64,000 bases of DNA from Monoplex corrugatus (GCA_030674185.1 JAPXFY010000026.1:32967167-33031166), one strand, 5' to 3'. Shown: positions 1-10,636, numbered from the stretch's first letter. Translations and numbers: made by a program. Notes: generated by a model from the sequence alone, not told the origin.

Positions 1-347
1 ACACCACGGTGCTTCGTTTTTTAAAAGATACGAGTGAGTGCAGGATGTGTGACCCGTGTGTAACTTACATAACACTGTCTCTTTCTTACCGTTCCCTTCA
101 GCAGATGGGAGAATTTCTTTCAGGTACGGAAGGGCGGATCTGGAAAAGTTGGTATCTGTTTGTTCATTCCAATCCTGTTGCCACATATTTCTCACGTAAC
201 TGTGTTCTTTCGATTTGACATCTGTGTAAGGAATAAAAGATTTAGACATCTTTTCCCTCGTGGCCTTCTTGGCCAGGCAGTCAGCCTTGTTATAGCCTCC
301 AATACCAACAGGGCCATGAACAGGACTAACATCAAGTCTCAGTATAC
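1..347 (-). pseudogene. LINE family I fragment, end of RNase H domain and linker
   Basis: The minus strand matches the family I copy at 8628-8940 base for base over long stretches. Translated, it keeps the end of the RNase H domain (a degraded PGHVGIGG region near 310-330, then a KMSKS-IPYTDVKSK linker) and runs toward the C-terminal EAPWC region at base 1. Stops and substitutions show it is dead. The window edge cuts off its 3' end. Confidence 0.75.
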
Positions 348-627
348 GTATGATTAAAAAGGCAACATTTGAAAATCAAACACGTTTTAAAGCAGGCACC
401 TCGTTTTCTGGTATGCGTTTTAAATGAAAGCTTCACAAATTTGTGCTTGAAATAACGTAAATTATTCTACTGAAAACCCTACTTCTAAATCTACAAACAC
501 TAAGCTGATTGTTACTACACATGGGGCCTTTTTCATCCCAGTTCTGTCATCTTTCTGCATAAAAATAATTAATCGCTCTTTTCTCGTTACTCCCTATTGA
601 CTTAATCTCATAGTTTTCGTCCATTCT
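348..627. other. Unassigned AT-rich interval
   Basis: I see no coding signal, no tail motif and no similarity to the other repeats of this window here. Confidence 0.5.
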
Positions 628-1250
628 CATCATCATCATGTGCCCTGCCACATGGCGTTGGCGATCATGGCCCTCCATATGTATCTATCCCTTGTTGCCG
701 CAGGCACATCTTCCACTCTGTCTTCAGCCACTTTGCAAGTCCGTCCAATATTTTTTCCCTGGGTCTACTTGGTGCTCTCTTTCCCTCCAGCTTTCCTGTT
801 GTGACCAGGTGCTCCAGTTCCCCTTTCCTTAAAAAAATGGCCTGTAAATGTTGCCTGTCTTTTCCTAATCTTCCTTATCAATGATCTTCTAGTGTCTGCC
901 TCCATCAAGACTGTCTCGTTTGTTTTCTTTGTGGTCCGTGGAACTCAACATTCTTAGAAACCACATCTCGGCTGCCTCAATCTCGTTCTGGCTTTGCTTG
1001 TTGACTGTCCACGCCTCACAACCGTACAACATTATCGATTCTACATAACATTCAAGAACTCCCTTCCTAATGTTAATTGATATTCATTTATTGGTAAAAA
1101 TGTTTTCATCTTCTCGAATGCCGTTTCGTCCATTCTGTTTGTTTATTGACACATCTCTCGCTTTTGTCTCATGTTTTTTAAAGTGCTTGGCCATTGACAG
1201 ACAGAAGTCGACATTTCATAATTTACCGTTATAACTTGTCTGACTTTGTA
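628..1250 (-). pseudogene. LINE family II, C-terminal reverse-transcriptase fragment with (CAT)n tail
   Basis: Read on the minus strand, this encodes the C-terminal part of an endonuclease/reverse-transcriptase LINE. An LYGCEAWTVNKQ segment lies near 1000-1040, an EMWFLR segment follows, and the end reads RYIWRAMIANAMWQGT. The stop codon merges into an ATG-repeat 3' tail, seen as catcatcat at 628-640. A second copy lies at 5727-6280. Several frame breaks make it a pseudogene. The exact LINE clade is not resolved. Confidence 0.7.
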
Positions 1251-1354
1251 TTACGAGTCATACGTTTTCCTTATAGCGTCAGAGTTCACACACCAGCCCT
1301 CCTCCCTTTTCGTTTTTAATGCTTTACCTTCGTCTTCTATATTTTCATGTTTGC

Positions 1355-1560
<206 letters not shown>

Positions 1561-1734
1561 TACACAGACAACAGCCCGCTCGCACGCATTAGTATTACAT
1601 GTTGTAACCTTTCTTACATTTCTTTTCTTATAGCAATGAACCATTCTATACATCTTAAGTTCTATACTATTTAATTAAAAAAACAGACGCCATGCTCAGT
1701 TATCCATCCAAGTTTAGAATTCATTTATATTTCA
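1561..1734. other. Unassigned interval
   Basis: Nothing recognisable apart from short A-runs. Confidence 0.4.
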
Positions 1735-2592
1735 GAAGCTCTGATTGGCTGATGTTTCGGCCAGTAATTGCTTACAAAGCGAAATGGGAGTCTGAAAAGA
1801 TAAAAAAAAAATCTTTATGCTTGGGTTAGGATTCAAGGTCAAGTTCATACTCCTTATAGCCCAGCCGACTACTACAACCATATCAGGGTTTTGGATTTGG
1901 ATATCACTTTTGAATTGAACTAAACTGACTCTCAAGAGTTATGTCCTTTGGTTGAACTAAACTGAATTCTTATTGCCGACTACTACAGCTGTATCAGGGC
2001 TTAAACCATGTAGATATCATTTTTAGTGCCAAGACCACAGCAGTCATTTGGGCGGTATCTTAGAACTATCAGAGGGAATATGCTTTGAAAAAGATCGGTT
2101 GGAAATAAACAGAAGGCAGCAACAGCAACACCGGACTCTGATGCATTTGTGAATATTTTGTGGGCTGATGAACATATCTTTAGTTCATATTGCTTATAGC
2201 CCAGCCGACTGCTACGAAAATGTCTTGACAGAGTTCTGTATGCCAATGAACTGCTAAAGTCTTTACAGAAGAAACCAAGATCAAAACGGACCCCTAGTAT
2301 TTTGAAAAGTCCACGGCGGGCTGTCCCAAAATATTAGGAAGTCTGAAACAACTGCTAAATCTGTATGTGCCTTTTGCGTGTGAGGAAGGATGCGGATTCC
2401 AAGAGGAGGAATAACTTTAGAATTTTCTTAATATTCCATTTTAAATTTAGGGTTGAAAATGCAATCAGACGGCCGGAGTTTCTGCTTCAGAGAACAGTTT
2501 TAGTAATACTTCAGATGACTTTTAGTCTACTGTTTGGAGTAACTAGCTGTATAACGGATGGTTCAAAGTGTAAGACGGAGCTGAGCCTGTTC
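1735..2592 (-). pseudogene. LINE family I, RNase H and upstream region, interrupted by tail copies
   Basis: It matches 9000-9560 in order on the minus strand. Near 2120-2160 it encodes IFTNASESGVAVAAF, the degraded counterpart of the first RNase H motif (TDGS in the 9.2 kb copy). Three short copies of the family I 3' tail, each with the gccgactactac core or a variant, sit inside it near 1840-1920, 1950-2020 and 2188-2230. They look like later, strongly 5'-truncated insertions. Confidence 0.65.
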
Positions 2593-2741
2593 ATATATTA
2601 TATTCCAGGCGACTACTAGAGCCATATCGAGGCTAAACCACGTCAAAACGACAGTTCGTTATTCATATTGCTTATATTCCAGCCGACTACTAGAGCCATA
2701 TCAGGGCAAACACCACGTCAAAAACGTCAGTTCAGTTTACT
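2593..2741 (-). mobile_element. Two short LINE family I 3' tails in tandem
   Basis: Two successive copies of the tail (TTCATATTGCTTATA..., then the gccgactactagagccat core, then the CACGTCAAAAACG continuation) lie directly before a third, longer copy. Head-to-tail stacking suggests repeated insertion at the same tail sequence or local tandem duplication. Confidence 0.7.
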
Positions 2742-3065
2742 TCATATTGCTTATAGCCCAGCCGACTACTACAGCCATATCAGGGCAAACACCACGTCAA
2801 AAATGACAACTCGTTACGATAAAAAACAGTTAAAAGCCATGCTCACCGTTAACCCTGCAGGTCTAAAATGCAATTTAAAAAAAAAACATACTCGGATGTA
2901 AAATCATGTCAAGTGAAATCTATTGATATCTTGTAAAAACTGGAAAACTGCATCAGGAGGGACGTCTCGGAAGAAGTTCTTTAAGGAGTCCGCGGTGTAG
3001 TGCTCATGGCTCACATCGTACAAGTCCCAGCAATCAACGAGGACGTGTCTGACGCTCAACGGCAT
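2742..3065 (-). pseudogene. LINE family I 3' end: 3' UTR plus ORF2 C-terminus
   Basis: The minus strand begins in the C-terminal coding end (WDLYDV-like, then LRNFFRDV-like, near 2960-3060) and continues through the 3' UTR to the tail core near 2750-2790. It is collinear with 4349-4745 and 8271-8690. It is 5'-truncated by comparison with the 8.3 kb copy. Confidence 0.7.
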
Positions 3066-3700
3066 AAGCCGGGTTATCTGGTTTAGAGAACAGCTTTAAG
3101 CAGTACTTTAGGGTTAGTTTAAGTCTACTTTTGGAGATGAAGTATATACAGCGGTGTACAGGGATGGTTCTGAAATGGTGCAAGACAGAGGCTGAGCACT
3201 TGCTGAGTTGAATGAGTTCAAGGTCAAGTTCATATTGCTTATAGCTCAGTCCAATACTAGAGCGGTGAATGATATACAGATTTTTTTAAGTAGCACGGTA
3301 AACTTCCATAGGAAAGTCCCCTTGGATATCTCCTTCCTGTAGGTAAATGGAAGAGATTTCAGGTACCCCCCAGCTCACTTCAGTTCAGTTCATACTGCTT
3401 ACAGCCCAGCCGACTACTAGAGCCATATCAGGGCTAACACACGCTAAAAAAAATTCTTGTAAAAACTGAAAATTGCATCAGTAGGGACGTCGCGGAAGAG
3501 GTTCCTTAAGGAGGGTATACAGCTGTATACAGGGACGGTTCGAAATGGTGCAAGACAGAGGCAGAGCCCTTGACGGTGAATGGTATAAGAAAAATTAAAT
3601 AAGCACATAAACTTCCACCGGAAAGTCCTTAGAATGTCCACCCTGTAGGCAAAGGGAGGAGGACATCTTCAGGACCTCCCAGCTCTTTCTTTTTTTCTTT
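3066..3700 (-). pseudogene. Scrambled LINE family I fragments
   Basis: Pieces resembling the region upstream of RNase H (compare 9520-9690) occur twice, near 3066-3230 and 3510-3600. A diverged duplicate ending in a 'CCCAGCTC' motif occurs near 3340-3372 and 3660-3692. A family I tail copy lies at 3382-3465. The order is rearranged relative to the longer copy, so this is a rearranged relic. Confidence 0.5.
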
Positions 3701-4125
3701 TATTGTTGTTTAAAGCCCAGCCGACTGCGCACAGCCATATCAGGGCTATAAGCGCTTCAAAACACACAAAACTTCAACTGGAAAAAATAAAAAAAGAAAA
3801 ATTAAGTACACATATCAATGCATTTGCTCTCATAATCTAAGGACACGCCCCTGGCGTAGGACCATTCCGTCCGATTTATCGCACAGGGGTAATTTAGAAA
3901 ACACACCTGAATACAAATATAAGCATGCATAAGGACACCAAAATATATATAAAACAGGCATAAATTACCTAACATTGATTCCGTATATCTCACCTCCTTA
4001 GAGCCAAAAATGCACTTAATACATGGACCAAATTATCAATCCGAAGAAAACGTACGCAAGATTTTATCGAAAAAATACAGGTGGACGGACCAGCAAGGCA
4101 GAAAATAAGTAGAAATGACAGCACC
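3701..4125 (-). mobile_element. 'Segment G' element with family II-type 3' tail, copy 1
   Basis: It starts with the tail core in the 'tttaaagcccagccgactgcg' style and continues through the landmarks acccctggcgt-like, ttatcgcac and 'gagccaaaaatgcac'. The same sequence recurs at 5075, 9966, 10637 and in every higher-order unit after 21.5 kb. Read on the minus strand it looks like a LINE 3' UTR ending in a conserved tail. No protein is recognisable. Confidence 0.65.
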
Positions 4126-4348
4126 ACGGGGGGACCTCCCAGCTCGACATGTGTGCTGGCCTGTTGGTGCCTAAACCCTGCCCATGTGTACACACATGTA
4201 GAATGTCAATTATGCAAGTTAAAGATTCTTAAGTCATGTCAGCAGCTGGTGTATGGACACATGAAAACGCCCAGCATGGACGCTCCACAAAGGTGCAGAC
4301 TATGCAACTACATAGTGGGATTTTGTCTGCTCGCCCAACAGCTTCGAG
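4126..4348. other. Unassigned interval with a short cysteine-rich reading frame
   Basis: One plus-strand frame stays open from 4081 to 4365 and contains two CxxC pairs (CQLC, CRLC). I cannot assign it to a family. It could be a LINE-derived zinc motif or chance. Confidence 0.25.
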
Positions 4349-4745
4349 GTTCATATTGCTTATAGCCCAGCCGACTACCAGAGCCATATCAGGGCGAACA
4401 GCACGTCAAAAACGACAACCCGTTAAGATAAACAGTTAAAAATCTATGGTCACCGTTCACATTGCAAGTCAAAAATGTAATTAAAGAAAAACAGTCGTAA
4501 AACCTCATCAAATGAAATCTATTGATCTCTCGTAAAAACTGGAAAATTGCATCAGGACGGACGTCTCGGAAGAGGTTCTTTAAAGAGTCCGCCTTGCGGT
4601 GCTTTTGCCTCGCATCGTACAAGTCCCAGGAATCAAAAAAGAGGTGTCTGATGCTCAACGACTCCTCGCACGGTGTACACCGCGGTGCTGCTTCATTTTC
4701 TTTTTTAGCAGGTCGAATGAGTGTAGGATGCGTGACACAAGCACA
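4349..4745 (-). pseudogene. LINE family I 3' end with readable C-terminus
   Basis: This is the best C-terminal copy of family I. The minus strand reads a THPTLIR segment, then CTPCEESLSIRHLFFD (a CxxC...H motif typical of the C-terminus of I/Nimb-like LINEs), then SLKNLFRDVRPDAIFQFL. The 3' UTR and tail core follow at 4349-4400. It ends close to the lectin-like exon, so it probably inserted into an intron. Confidence 0.75.
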
Positions 4746-4816
4746 GTAAGTTTGAGTTTGGAGATGAGCCCTGCACAAGACTGAGCTAAAATATGTTGTC
4801 CTTTTCTTCCTTCCAG

Positions 4817-5041
4817 GTGAAAGACTCCAGAACATGGACATCCGGGTGTACACGGACAATCCTCTGGCAGAGGCGCCCAGTTCCAGACATGCTACTACCA
4901 CCAGGGGGCGGTGGGTAGTGGCGCCACAGTCGACTTACCCTGCTGTTACGGACCAATCACAGGCCGCTACGTTTTCATTCAAAATGGCGGCACGCACACG
5001 CTGGCCCTGTGCGAAGTGCAAGTCATGGCAGTGCCAGCAGT
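4817..5041 (+). pseudogene. F-type lectin (fucolectin/FTP) domain exon, frameshifted
   Basis: A pyrimidine-rich tract ending in AG (4801-4816) looks like a splice acceptor. The first frame then reads ERLQNMDIRVYTDNPLAEAP, matching the RL-NV-IRV segment of the fucolectin/tachylectin-4/pentraxin-1 domain. After about residue 22 the match moves to another frame: CYYHQG, then the C...GPITGRYVFIQ segment, and THTLALCEVQV, which is the domain signature ending (GRYV, LTLCEV). A one-base loss near 4880-4885 explains the switch. A GTAAG donor-like site follows at 5042. Such lectins bind fucosylated glycans through a conserved beta-sandwich. Only this one exon is visible, so it is a gene relic, or a real exon with a sequencing error. 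Confidence 0.7.
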
Positions 5042-5074
5042 GTAAGAAAACCTACCACTGCAAATAGTATTCTT

Positions 5075-5690
5075 GTTATTGTTGTGTAAAGCCCAGCCGA
5101 CTGCGTAGAGCCATATCAGGACTATAACCGCTTCAAAAAATACAAAACTTCAACAGGAAAAAAAAAAGAAAAGAAAAGAAAGAAAATTAAGTACACATAT
5201 CAATGCACCTAAGGACATACCCCTGGCGTTGACCACTCCGTCCAATTCATCGCACATGGGAGATTTAAAAACACACCTGAATACAAATATAAGCATACCT
5301 AAGGACACCAAAACATATTAAAAAAAAAAAAAAAAACCCGGCATAAATGACCTAAAACTGCTTCCGCATATCTTACCTCCTTTGAGCCAAAAATGCACTT
5401 AATACAGGCACCTAATTATCAATCCTAAGAAAAAGTACGCAAGACTTTATCAAACACATACAGGTGAATGGACCATTAATTTAATTAATTTAAGAAAATG
5501 ATAGGAAGAAATGATAAAGCAAAGGAACAAGGCAGAAACAAAGAGTGACAGAAAAGAGAAAATTTCTAGCACAGACTTTCCAGAAGATGGGGATACTATT
5601 TATACTGAAAGAGCTCCCAGCATCCCCACGGGTAGTAGTATAAGAACCACGGGGTAGTAGTATAAGAAACTACACCAGTCGCCGTGATGG
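5075..5690 (-). mobile_element. Segment G element, copy 2
   Basis: This is a more complete copy than the one at 3.7 kb. It has the tail core at about 5090-5125, an A-rich tract, the 'cgttgaccactccgtc' landmark, and the 'gagccaaaaatgcac' landmark. It ends with 'gatactatttatactg', 'gcatccccacgg' and 'gtagtataagaa', which match the right end of segment G in the large array. It lacks the 28-bp repeats. Confidence 0.7.
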
Positions 5691-5726
5691 AGTGTTACAA
5701 CCGACTGAAGTTATCGGCTTGAATCC

Positions 5727-6280
5727 CATCATCATCATCAATATCATCATCATCATCATCATCATGTGTCCTGCCGCATGGCGTTGGTGATCATGGCCCT
5801 CCATACGAATCTATCCTTTGTTGCTGCAGGTACATCTCCTACCCTCTTGTCTTCATTCACTCCGCAAGTCTGTCGATTTTTTTTCTCCCTGGATCTACCT
5901 GGTGATTTCCCCCTCCAGCTTTTTCCTGTTGTGACTAGGTACTCTAATTTCTTTTGCCTCATAAATAAAATGTCCCATAAATGTTGCTCGTCTTTTCCTA
6001 ATCTTCATGAACGTTCTTTTTGTGTCTACATCCTTCAAGATATCTCGTTTGTTTTCTTTGCTGTCCATGGAACTCTTGTGAATTCTTCTTAGAAACCACA
6101 TTCTGATTTTGCGTGTTGATTTTCCACGGTTCACATCCGCACAACAATATCGGTTCTGTGCAACACCGAAAAACTTTCTTCTTGATCTTTGATAGCCATT
6201 TGATAAGAACACTTTTTTTAATACTGTTTTAGCTTGGCCGAATCTGCTGGTGAATCCCATCAGTCTTGTCAAAGGCACTG
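5727..6280 (-). pseudogene. LINE family II, C-terminal fragment, copy 2
   Basis: The minus strand gives a MWFLRRIHKSSMDSKENKRD segment, then RKRRATFMGHF (usual form RKRQATFLGHVMR in such LINEs). It ends DRFVWRAMITNAMRQDT followed by a stop inside the ATG-repeat tail (catcat run 5727-5765). It is about 550 bp, collinear with 628-1250 and broken by frameshifts. Confidence 0.75.
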
Positions 6281-6284
6281 TGAA

Positions 6285-6340
6285 TTGTTTTTTTTTTTTT
6301 TTGGGGGGGGGGGGGGAGCGCGGAATGGGGGGGGGGGGCA
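6285..6340. repeat. Poly-T followed by two poly-G runs
   Basis: A T-run is directly followed by a long G-run, a short GC-rich interruption and a second G-run. This can form a G-quadruplex and is also a likely spot for length errors. Confidence 0.9.
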
Positions 6341-6681
6341 GAGTTCAGTGTGCTGTGGGTTCATTGGGAAGACTGGAATCACACAGCCTAGACTCGTCCA
6401 CATCTTGGATGCCTCATTGGGGATATTATCTCCTCACCGCCATGGACATGTTTGCATCTCTCGGGCCTGGTTGACGCCAGAATACGCCAGAAAAAGCAGA
6501 GTATACTCGTAACCCTGTGTGACGCAGCCTCAATCTAGAACGGAACTCCACAACATCATGATTATCATCTCCATCGTCATGCATCATCATACCACTTGTG
6601 TAAAACTGTCCCCGATTCTAAGACCATTAATGTGGCGTAAGAAAAGTTCAACAAAAAACAACACATTAAACAAACTAAAAT
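6341..6681. other. Unassigned interval
   Basis: Moderately complex sequence with no repeat-family match inside the window and no long reading frame that I recognise. Confidence 0.4.
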
Positions 6682-6745
6682 CACCCCCCCCCCCCCAACA
6701 AAACAACAACAACAAAAAAAAAAATAAAATAAAAGGATTACTACG
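6682..6745. repeat. C-run followed by A-rich low-complexity tract
   Basis: About 14 C residues, then AAC and A-rich repeats. It has no coding or element features. Confidence 0.85.
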
Positions 6746-6841
6746 GGATAAAAAAATCAGAAAGGGTCAACAACAATTATTACTTGTTTTTGACAGGGAG
6801 TTTAACAATAAAGACACTGATGATATTTCTTTTATTTTTCT

Positions 6842-7002
6842 TTGTGTGTGTGTGTGTGTGCGTGTGTATGTGTGTGTGTGAGCGCGTGCGTGTGTGTGTG
6901 TGTGCGTGTGCGCCTGGGTGCATCTGCGTGTGCGTGTGTGACTGGGTGCATGTGCGTGCGCCTCTCTCTCTCAGTCGTGTGTGTGTGTGTGTGGGGGGGG
7001 GG
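6842..7002. repeat. (GT)n microsatellite with CTCTCT and G-run
   Basis: GT-rich, GC-interrupted repeat in the opposite orientation to the CA blocks further right, ending in a run of about 10 G. No monomer head or tail flanks it. Confidence 0.9.
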
Positions 7003-7089
7003 GTAATTGGAATGCTATTAGAAATGTGCAAGCATCGATAAATGCATGTGTAATACGAGTAAGGCGCTCGCACGAAGAACGCATGCCTT

Positions 7090-7440
7090 TTGTTATTATT
7101 ATTGTTATTATCATTACTATTATTACTAGTATTATTATGTAAAGCCCTGGCCAGCCAACTGCTGCAACAACATGCCCAGTGAAGACAGTCTTTGCAGAGA
7201 GGTTACCCCCTAGGCCTAGAAAACTGCTGGGATCCTGGGTTCTTCTGACCTGGCAACCCATACCTGGAGGACAATAGGATTCCCATTGAACCCACTGCCG
7301 GAAAAGCATACCCAAGGACGGCCCTTGCAGACAGGTTTCCTCTATACATAGAAAATATTCTATGCAGAGACCCATCAGAGGGAGGGAGAATCTCCCAACA
7401 GTTGCGATAGAACAGTGCTTGGAGACGTGAAAAATCGGCA
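7090..7440 (-). mobile_element. Third tail family: element with (ATT)n tail
   Basis: An ATT-rich tract (7090-7138) is followed by 'gtaaagccctggccagccaa', then 'ctgctgcaac'. This is a diverged form of the AGCCC...GCCGACTGC core found in the other LINE tails. Downstream are two weakly similar stretches (around 7185-7215 and 7320-7350). It is probably the 3' end of another minus-strand LINE or SINE family. No protein is readable. Confidence 0.45.
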
Positions 7441-7466
7441 TCATAATGGGCGCCGTGTCAATAGTC

Positions 7467-7625
7467 TGTTCAGTTCATGTTGCTTATAGCCCAGCCAACT
7501 ACTATAGAGCCATATCAGTGCTAACACCACGTCAAAAAAAAAAAAAAAAAAAAAAAAAAAAGACCTGTTAAGATAAAAGACAACAGTTAAAAACCATGAT
7601 CACAGTTAACCTTGCAAATCTACCA
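7467..7625 (-). mobile_element. LINE family I 3' tail with poly-A interruption
   Basis: Tail core 'gccaactactatagagccat', a run of about 24 A, then the usual 3' UTR continuation to 'ccttgcaaatctacc'. It is a strongly 5'-truncated insertion. Confidence 0.7.
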
Positions 7626-7645
7626 ATAGTCTGAGAGAGAGGGAG

Positions 7646-7684
<39 letters not shown>

Positions 7685-7740
7685 ACAGACAGACAGAGAC
7701 AGAGATAAAGAGAGACAGACACAGAGGGAAGAGAGAGGGT
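7626..7740. repeat. (GA)n and (GACA)n microsatellite
   Basis: Purine-rich GA repeat followed by GACAGACA repeats, continuous over about 110 bp. Confidence 0.9.
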
Positions 7741-7879
7741 CGAAAATGCAAGAGAAGCAACTCCTGCGCCAGATTGGCCGGACAGAGTTATTGCCCCTGA
7801 GGCAGCGGTGGCACTAGTTTTAGACTGACCGCACATCCTGAAACGAGAAAGCTCATGACATTCACGTTCATATTGCTTT
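7741..7879. other. Unassigned interval
   Basis: No match to other repeats in the window and no gene signal seen. Confidence 0.4.
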
Positions 7880-8120
7880 ACAACGTGTGACCCAAGTGTG
7901 TGTTACCTGAACAACATGATCTCTTGCCTGCTGTTCCAAAGAACAGATGAATGGACTGGTTAAAGGTCGGGGACACGTTTGGAAATGTTTGTTGGCTGTC
8001 TGGTTGTTCCAAAACCTCTTGCCAGAAATCTTTCACGTAAGTTTGTACTCTCGGTTCTAGATCTTTGTCAAGGGATGACAGGTTTAGACATGATTTTGGT
8101 TCTGGCATTCTTGGCGAGGA
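7880..8120 (-). pseudogene. Diverged LINE family I relative, linker after RNase H
   Basis: The order of short matches follows 8660-8900, but divergence is higher. The minus frame includes KIMSKP-like and IPY-like segments comparable to KMSKSLIPYTDV in the 8.8 kb copy. It is probably a second, older subfamily of the same LINE clade. Confidence 0.45.
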
Positions 8121-8270
8121 AGTTCAAGTTCATATTGCTTATAGCCCAGCCGACTACTAGAGCTATATCAGGGCTTAAACCACGTCAAAAACGACGACCA
8201 GGTTAAGATAAAAAAAACAACAACCCCCCCCCCCCCCTCCAAAAAAAAAAAAGTTAAAAACCATGCTCAC
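8121..8270 (-). mobile_element. LINE family I 3' tail with C-run and A-run
   Basis: Tail core at 8140-8180, then a C-run and an A-run (8225-8252), ending at 'ccatgctcac' where the next copy begins. The two copies are stacked head to tail. Confidence 0.7.
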
Positions 8271-9690
8271 TGTTCAGTTCATATTGCTTATAACCCAGCC
8301 GACTACTAGAACGATATCAGGGCTTACACCATGTCAAAAACACAACCAGGTTAAGATAAAAAAAAAAATTAAAAAAAAGTTAAAAACCATGCTCACCGTT
8401 AACCTTGCAAATCTAAAATGCGATCAAAGAAAAACAGACGTAAAATCACATCAGGTGAATTTTATTAATCTATTGTAAAAAACTATAAAATTGCCTCAAG
8501 AGGGAAGTCTCGGAAGAGGTTCTTTTAAGGAGACCGCCGTGAAGTGCTTTTGTCTCACATCGTACAAGTCTCACCAATCGAGGAGGAGGTGTCTGATGCT
8601 CAACGGCTCGTCACACGGAATACACCATGGTGCTTCTTCATTTTTTAAAAGGTTCGAATAAGTGTAGGATGTGTGACCCGTGTGTAACCTACATAACACT
8701 GTCTCTGTCTTACGATTTCCTGCAGCAGATGGGAGAATTTCTTTTAGGTAAGGGCGGGTTTGTTAAAGTTTGTTATCTGTTCATTCCAAGTCCTGCCACA
8801 CACTTCTCACGTATCTATGTACTTTCGATTTGACATCTGTGTAAGGGATCAAGGACTTGGACATCTTTTTCATTGTGGCCTTCGTGGCTAAGTAGTCAGC
8901 CATTTCATTGCCTCCAATACCAACATGGCCAGGAATCCAGGCAAATACAATCCTATAACCTTCATTTGTAAGAATACAATACAGTTCGAAGAACTTCACA
9001 AGTTCAGGGTGACTAATGTTTCGGCAAGCAATTGCCTGCAAACGGAAAGGGAGTCAGAAAAAATGAGAAAATCTGTTGGATTGGGACACTATTTTCGGCA
9101 GCCAAAACCAGAGCAGTCAGTTAGCAGTGTAAACAGAACATTCAGATGGAATATGTTTTGAAAATGCTCGATTGGGAATCTCGGAGCAGAAGGCAGCGGC
9201 AGCAACACCATCACACTTGGACCCATCAGTGAAGATTCTGTGGTATGATGGAGATTTTTCACACAATTCCACATAAAACGGTTTGTACGCCATTGCACTG
9301 GTATTCTATTTACGAAAGGAAGCAAGATCAAAACAAACTTCGGTGTTTTCAAGGTCCATGGACTATCTGGAAACTTTGAGAACTGTTAATAACTGCTAAA
9401 TTTATATCTGCTTTTTCCATATGGGGGCAGATACGGAGTCCTAAAGGAGGAGTCTTTTTCGGATGTTTTTCAAATTCACTTTGAAATCTGGGGTTGAAGA
9501 CACAGTTGTGAGCTGGGTTTTCCGGTTCAGAGAACAGTTTCAAACAGAAATTTAAACTTAGTTTCAGTCTATGGATTGCTCAGGGAGGGCTCCCCTACCT
9601 CCGCATGCAAACTATACACGGAGTTGTTCTGAATGCACCAAGACATATAGGCGCAGCCCTTGATGGCGAATGGGATCCAGTGCCTTCAGG
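8271..9690 (-). pseudogene. LINE family I, longest copy: RT end, RNase H, C-terminal motif, 3' UTR
   Basis: On the minus strand from about 9690 this copy reads, in order: the region upstream of RNase H; the first RNase H motif FTDGSKCDGVAAAAF near 9190-9240; a break with stops near 9090-9140; the second half with WIPGHVGIGGNEMADYLA near 8860-8945; the KMSKSLIPYTDV linker; a THPTLIR segment; the broken CIPCDEPLSIRHLLLD motif near 8590-8640; and a 3' UTR ending at the tail core near 8290-8325. RNase H plus a CxxC...H C-terminus is characteristic of I-superfamily LINEs (I/Nimb). At least one stop and several frameshifts inactivate it. It is the reference for the other fragments. Confidence 0.8.
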
Positions 9691-9717
9691 TGCGACGGTC
9701 TCGCAGAGCCATATACT

Positions 9718-9965
9718 ATGCAGCCGCACACCAACAAGTACAGTTCACACGCATACGCTCGCACGCACTACCACACACAAGCATATACACAAGCACACAT
9801 ACATTTCAAGATTATGTCCAATGTCTTTTTTCCCCAGTTACCTAAATAATACCAAGTCAGCAATAGTATTTCATGGGGATTTTTTACAGAAAAATTTGAC
9901 ATGAATCCTATGAGCACAATATAATATCCCATGATATTCATAAAAATGACGAGGGGAAAACCCTT
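9718..9965. repeat. Isolated degenerate CA monomer (m0)
   Basis: A short version of the monomer that dominates the window after 12.4 kb. It has 'cagttcacacgcatacgc', a weak CA/CACG block, 'attatgtccaatgtc', 'cccagttacctaaataatac' and 'gtatttcatgggga', then leads into a LINE-type tail. Its divergence suggests it is an old outlier and that the monomer predates the tandem array. Confidence 0.7.
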
Positions 9966-10534
9966 GCTTTTTGCTATTTTTGTTCAAAGCCCAACTGACC
10001 CGTAGAGCCGTATCAGGGATAGAACTTTCAAAAAATACTTCAACACGAAGAAAAAAAAAAAAAAAAAAAAAAAAAGAACTAAGCACACATATCAGTGCAT
10101 TCGCGCACATAATCTAAGGAGATGCCCCTGGCGTTGACCACTCCGTCAAATCTATCACACAGGGATTTAGTAAAAACATACCTGAATACAAATTTAAACA
10201 TAAGGAAACTAAAACATTTAAAAACGGGCCTAAATCACCAAACATTGTTTTCGCATATCACATTCACTTTCACATATCAATACATCCATATACATCTCCT
10301 AGACCGAATTCACTTAATACAGTACCCAATTATGAATCCTAAAAGAAAGAACGTAAGACTTTATCGAACACATACAGGTGAATGGACCAGCAAGGCAGAA
10401 ATTAATAGGAAGAAATGACAAAGCAAAGGAACAAGGCAAAAACAAAGAGTGCCCAAAAAGAGGAAATTTCTAGCACAGAATTTCCAGAAGGCAGGGATAC
10501 TATTTATACTGAAGGAGCCCCCGCATCCCCACGG
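9966..10534 (-). mobile_element. Segment G element, copy 3
   Basis: Tail core near 9985-10020 with a changed middle (aactgacccgtagagccg), a poly-A run of about 27, the segment G landmarks through 'gagaccgaattcac', and the right end 'gatactatttatactgaagg'. It is directly continuous with degenerate 28-bp repeats, as in the array further right. Confidence 0.7.
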
Positions 10535-10636
10535 AGACTGGTATGTCGACAGCAATGTTGATTTTACGGCATATCAACAGCAATGGTTATATCGTGGTAT
10601 ATCGACAGCAATAGTTACATTAAGGCATATCAATAG
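10535..10636. repeat. Degenerate 28-bp repeats, about 3-4 copies
   Basis: Diverged forms of the CAACAGCAATGGTTATATTG unit (for example with tcgacagcaatag) run straight into the next tail ('cgttatttttgtttaaagcc'). This is an old small version of the minisatellite that expands after 17.8 kb. Confidence 0.7.

Noticed and set aside
4081..4365. A small cysteine-rich gene
   Set aside because: One open frame with two CxxC pairs, but it starts in segment G and ends in a LINE tail, so it is not supported as a gene.
6234..6512. Glycine-rich open frames near 6.3 kb
   Set aside because: The glycines come from a poly-G run, and neither frame shows any conserved feature.
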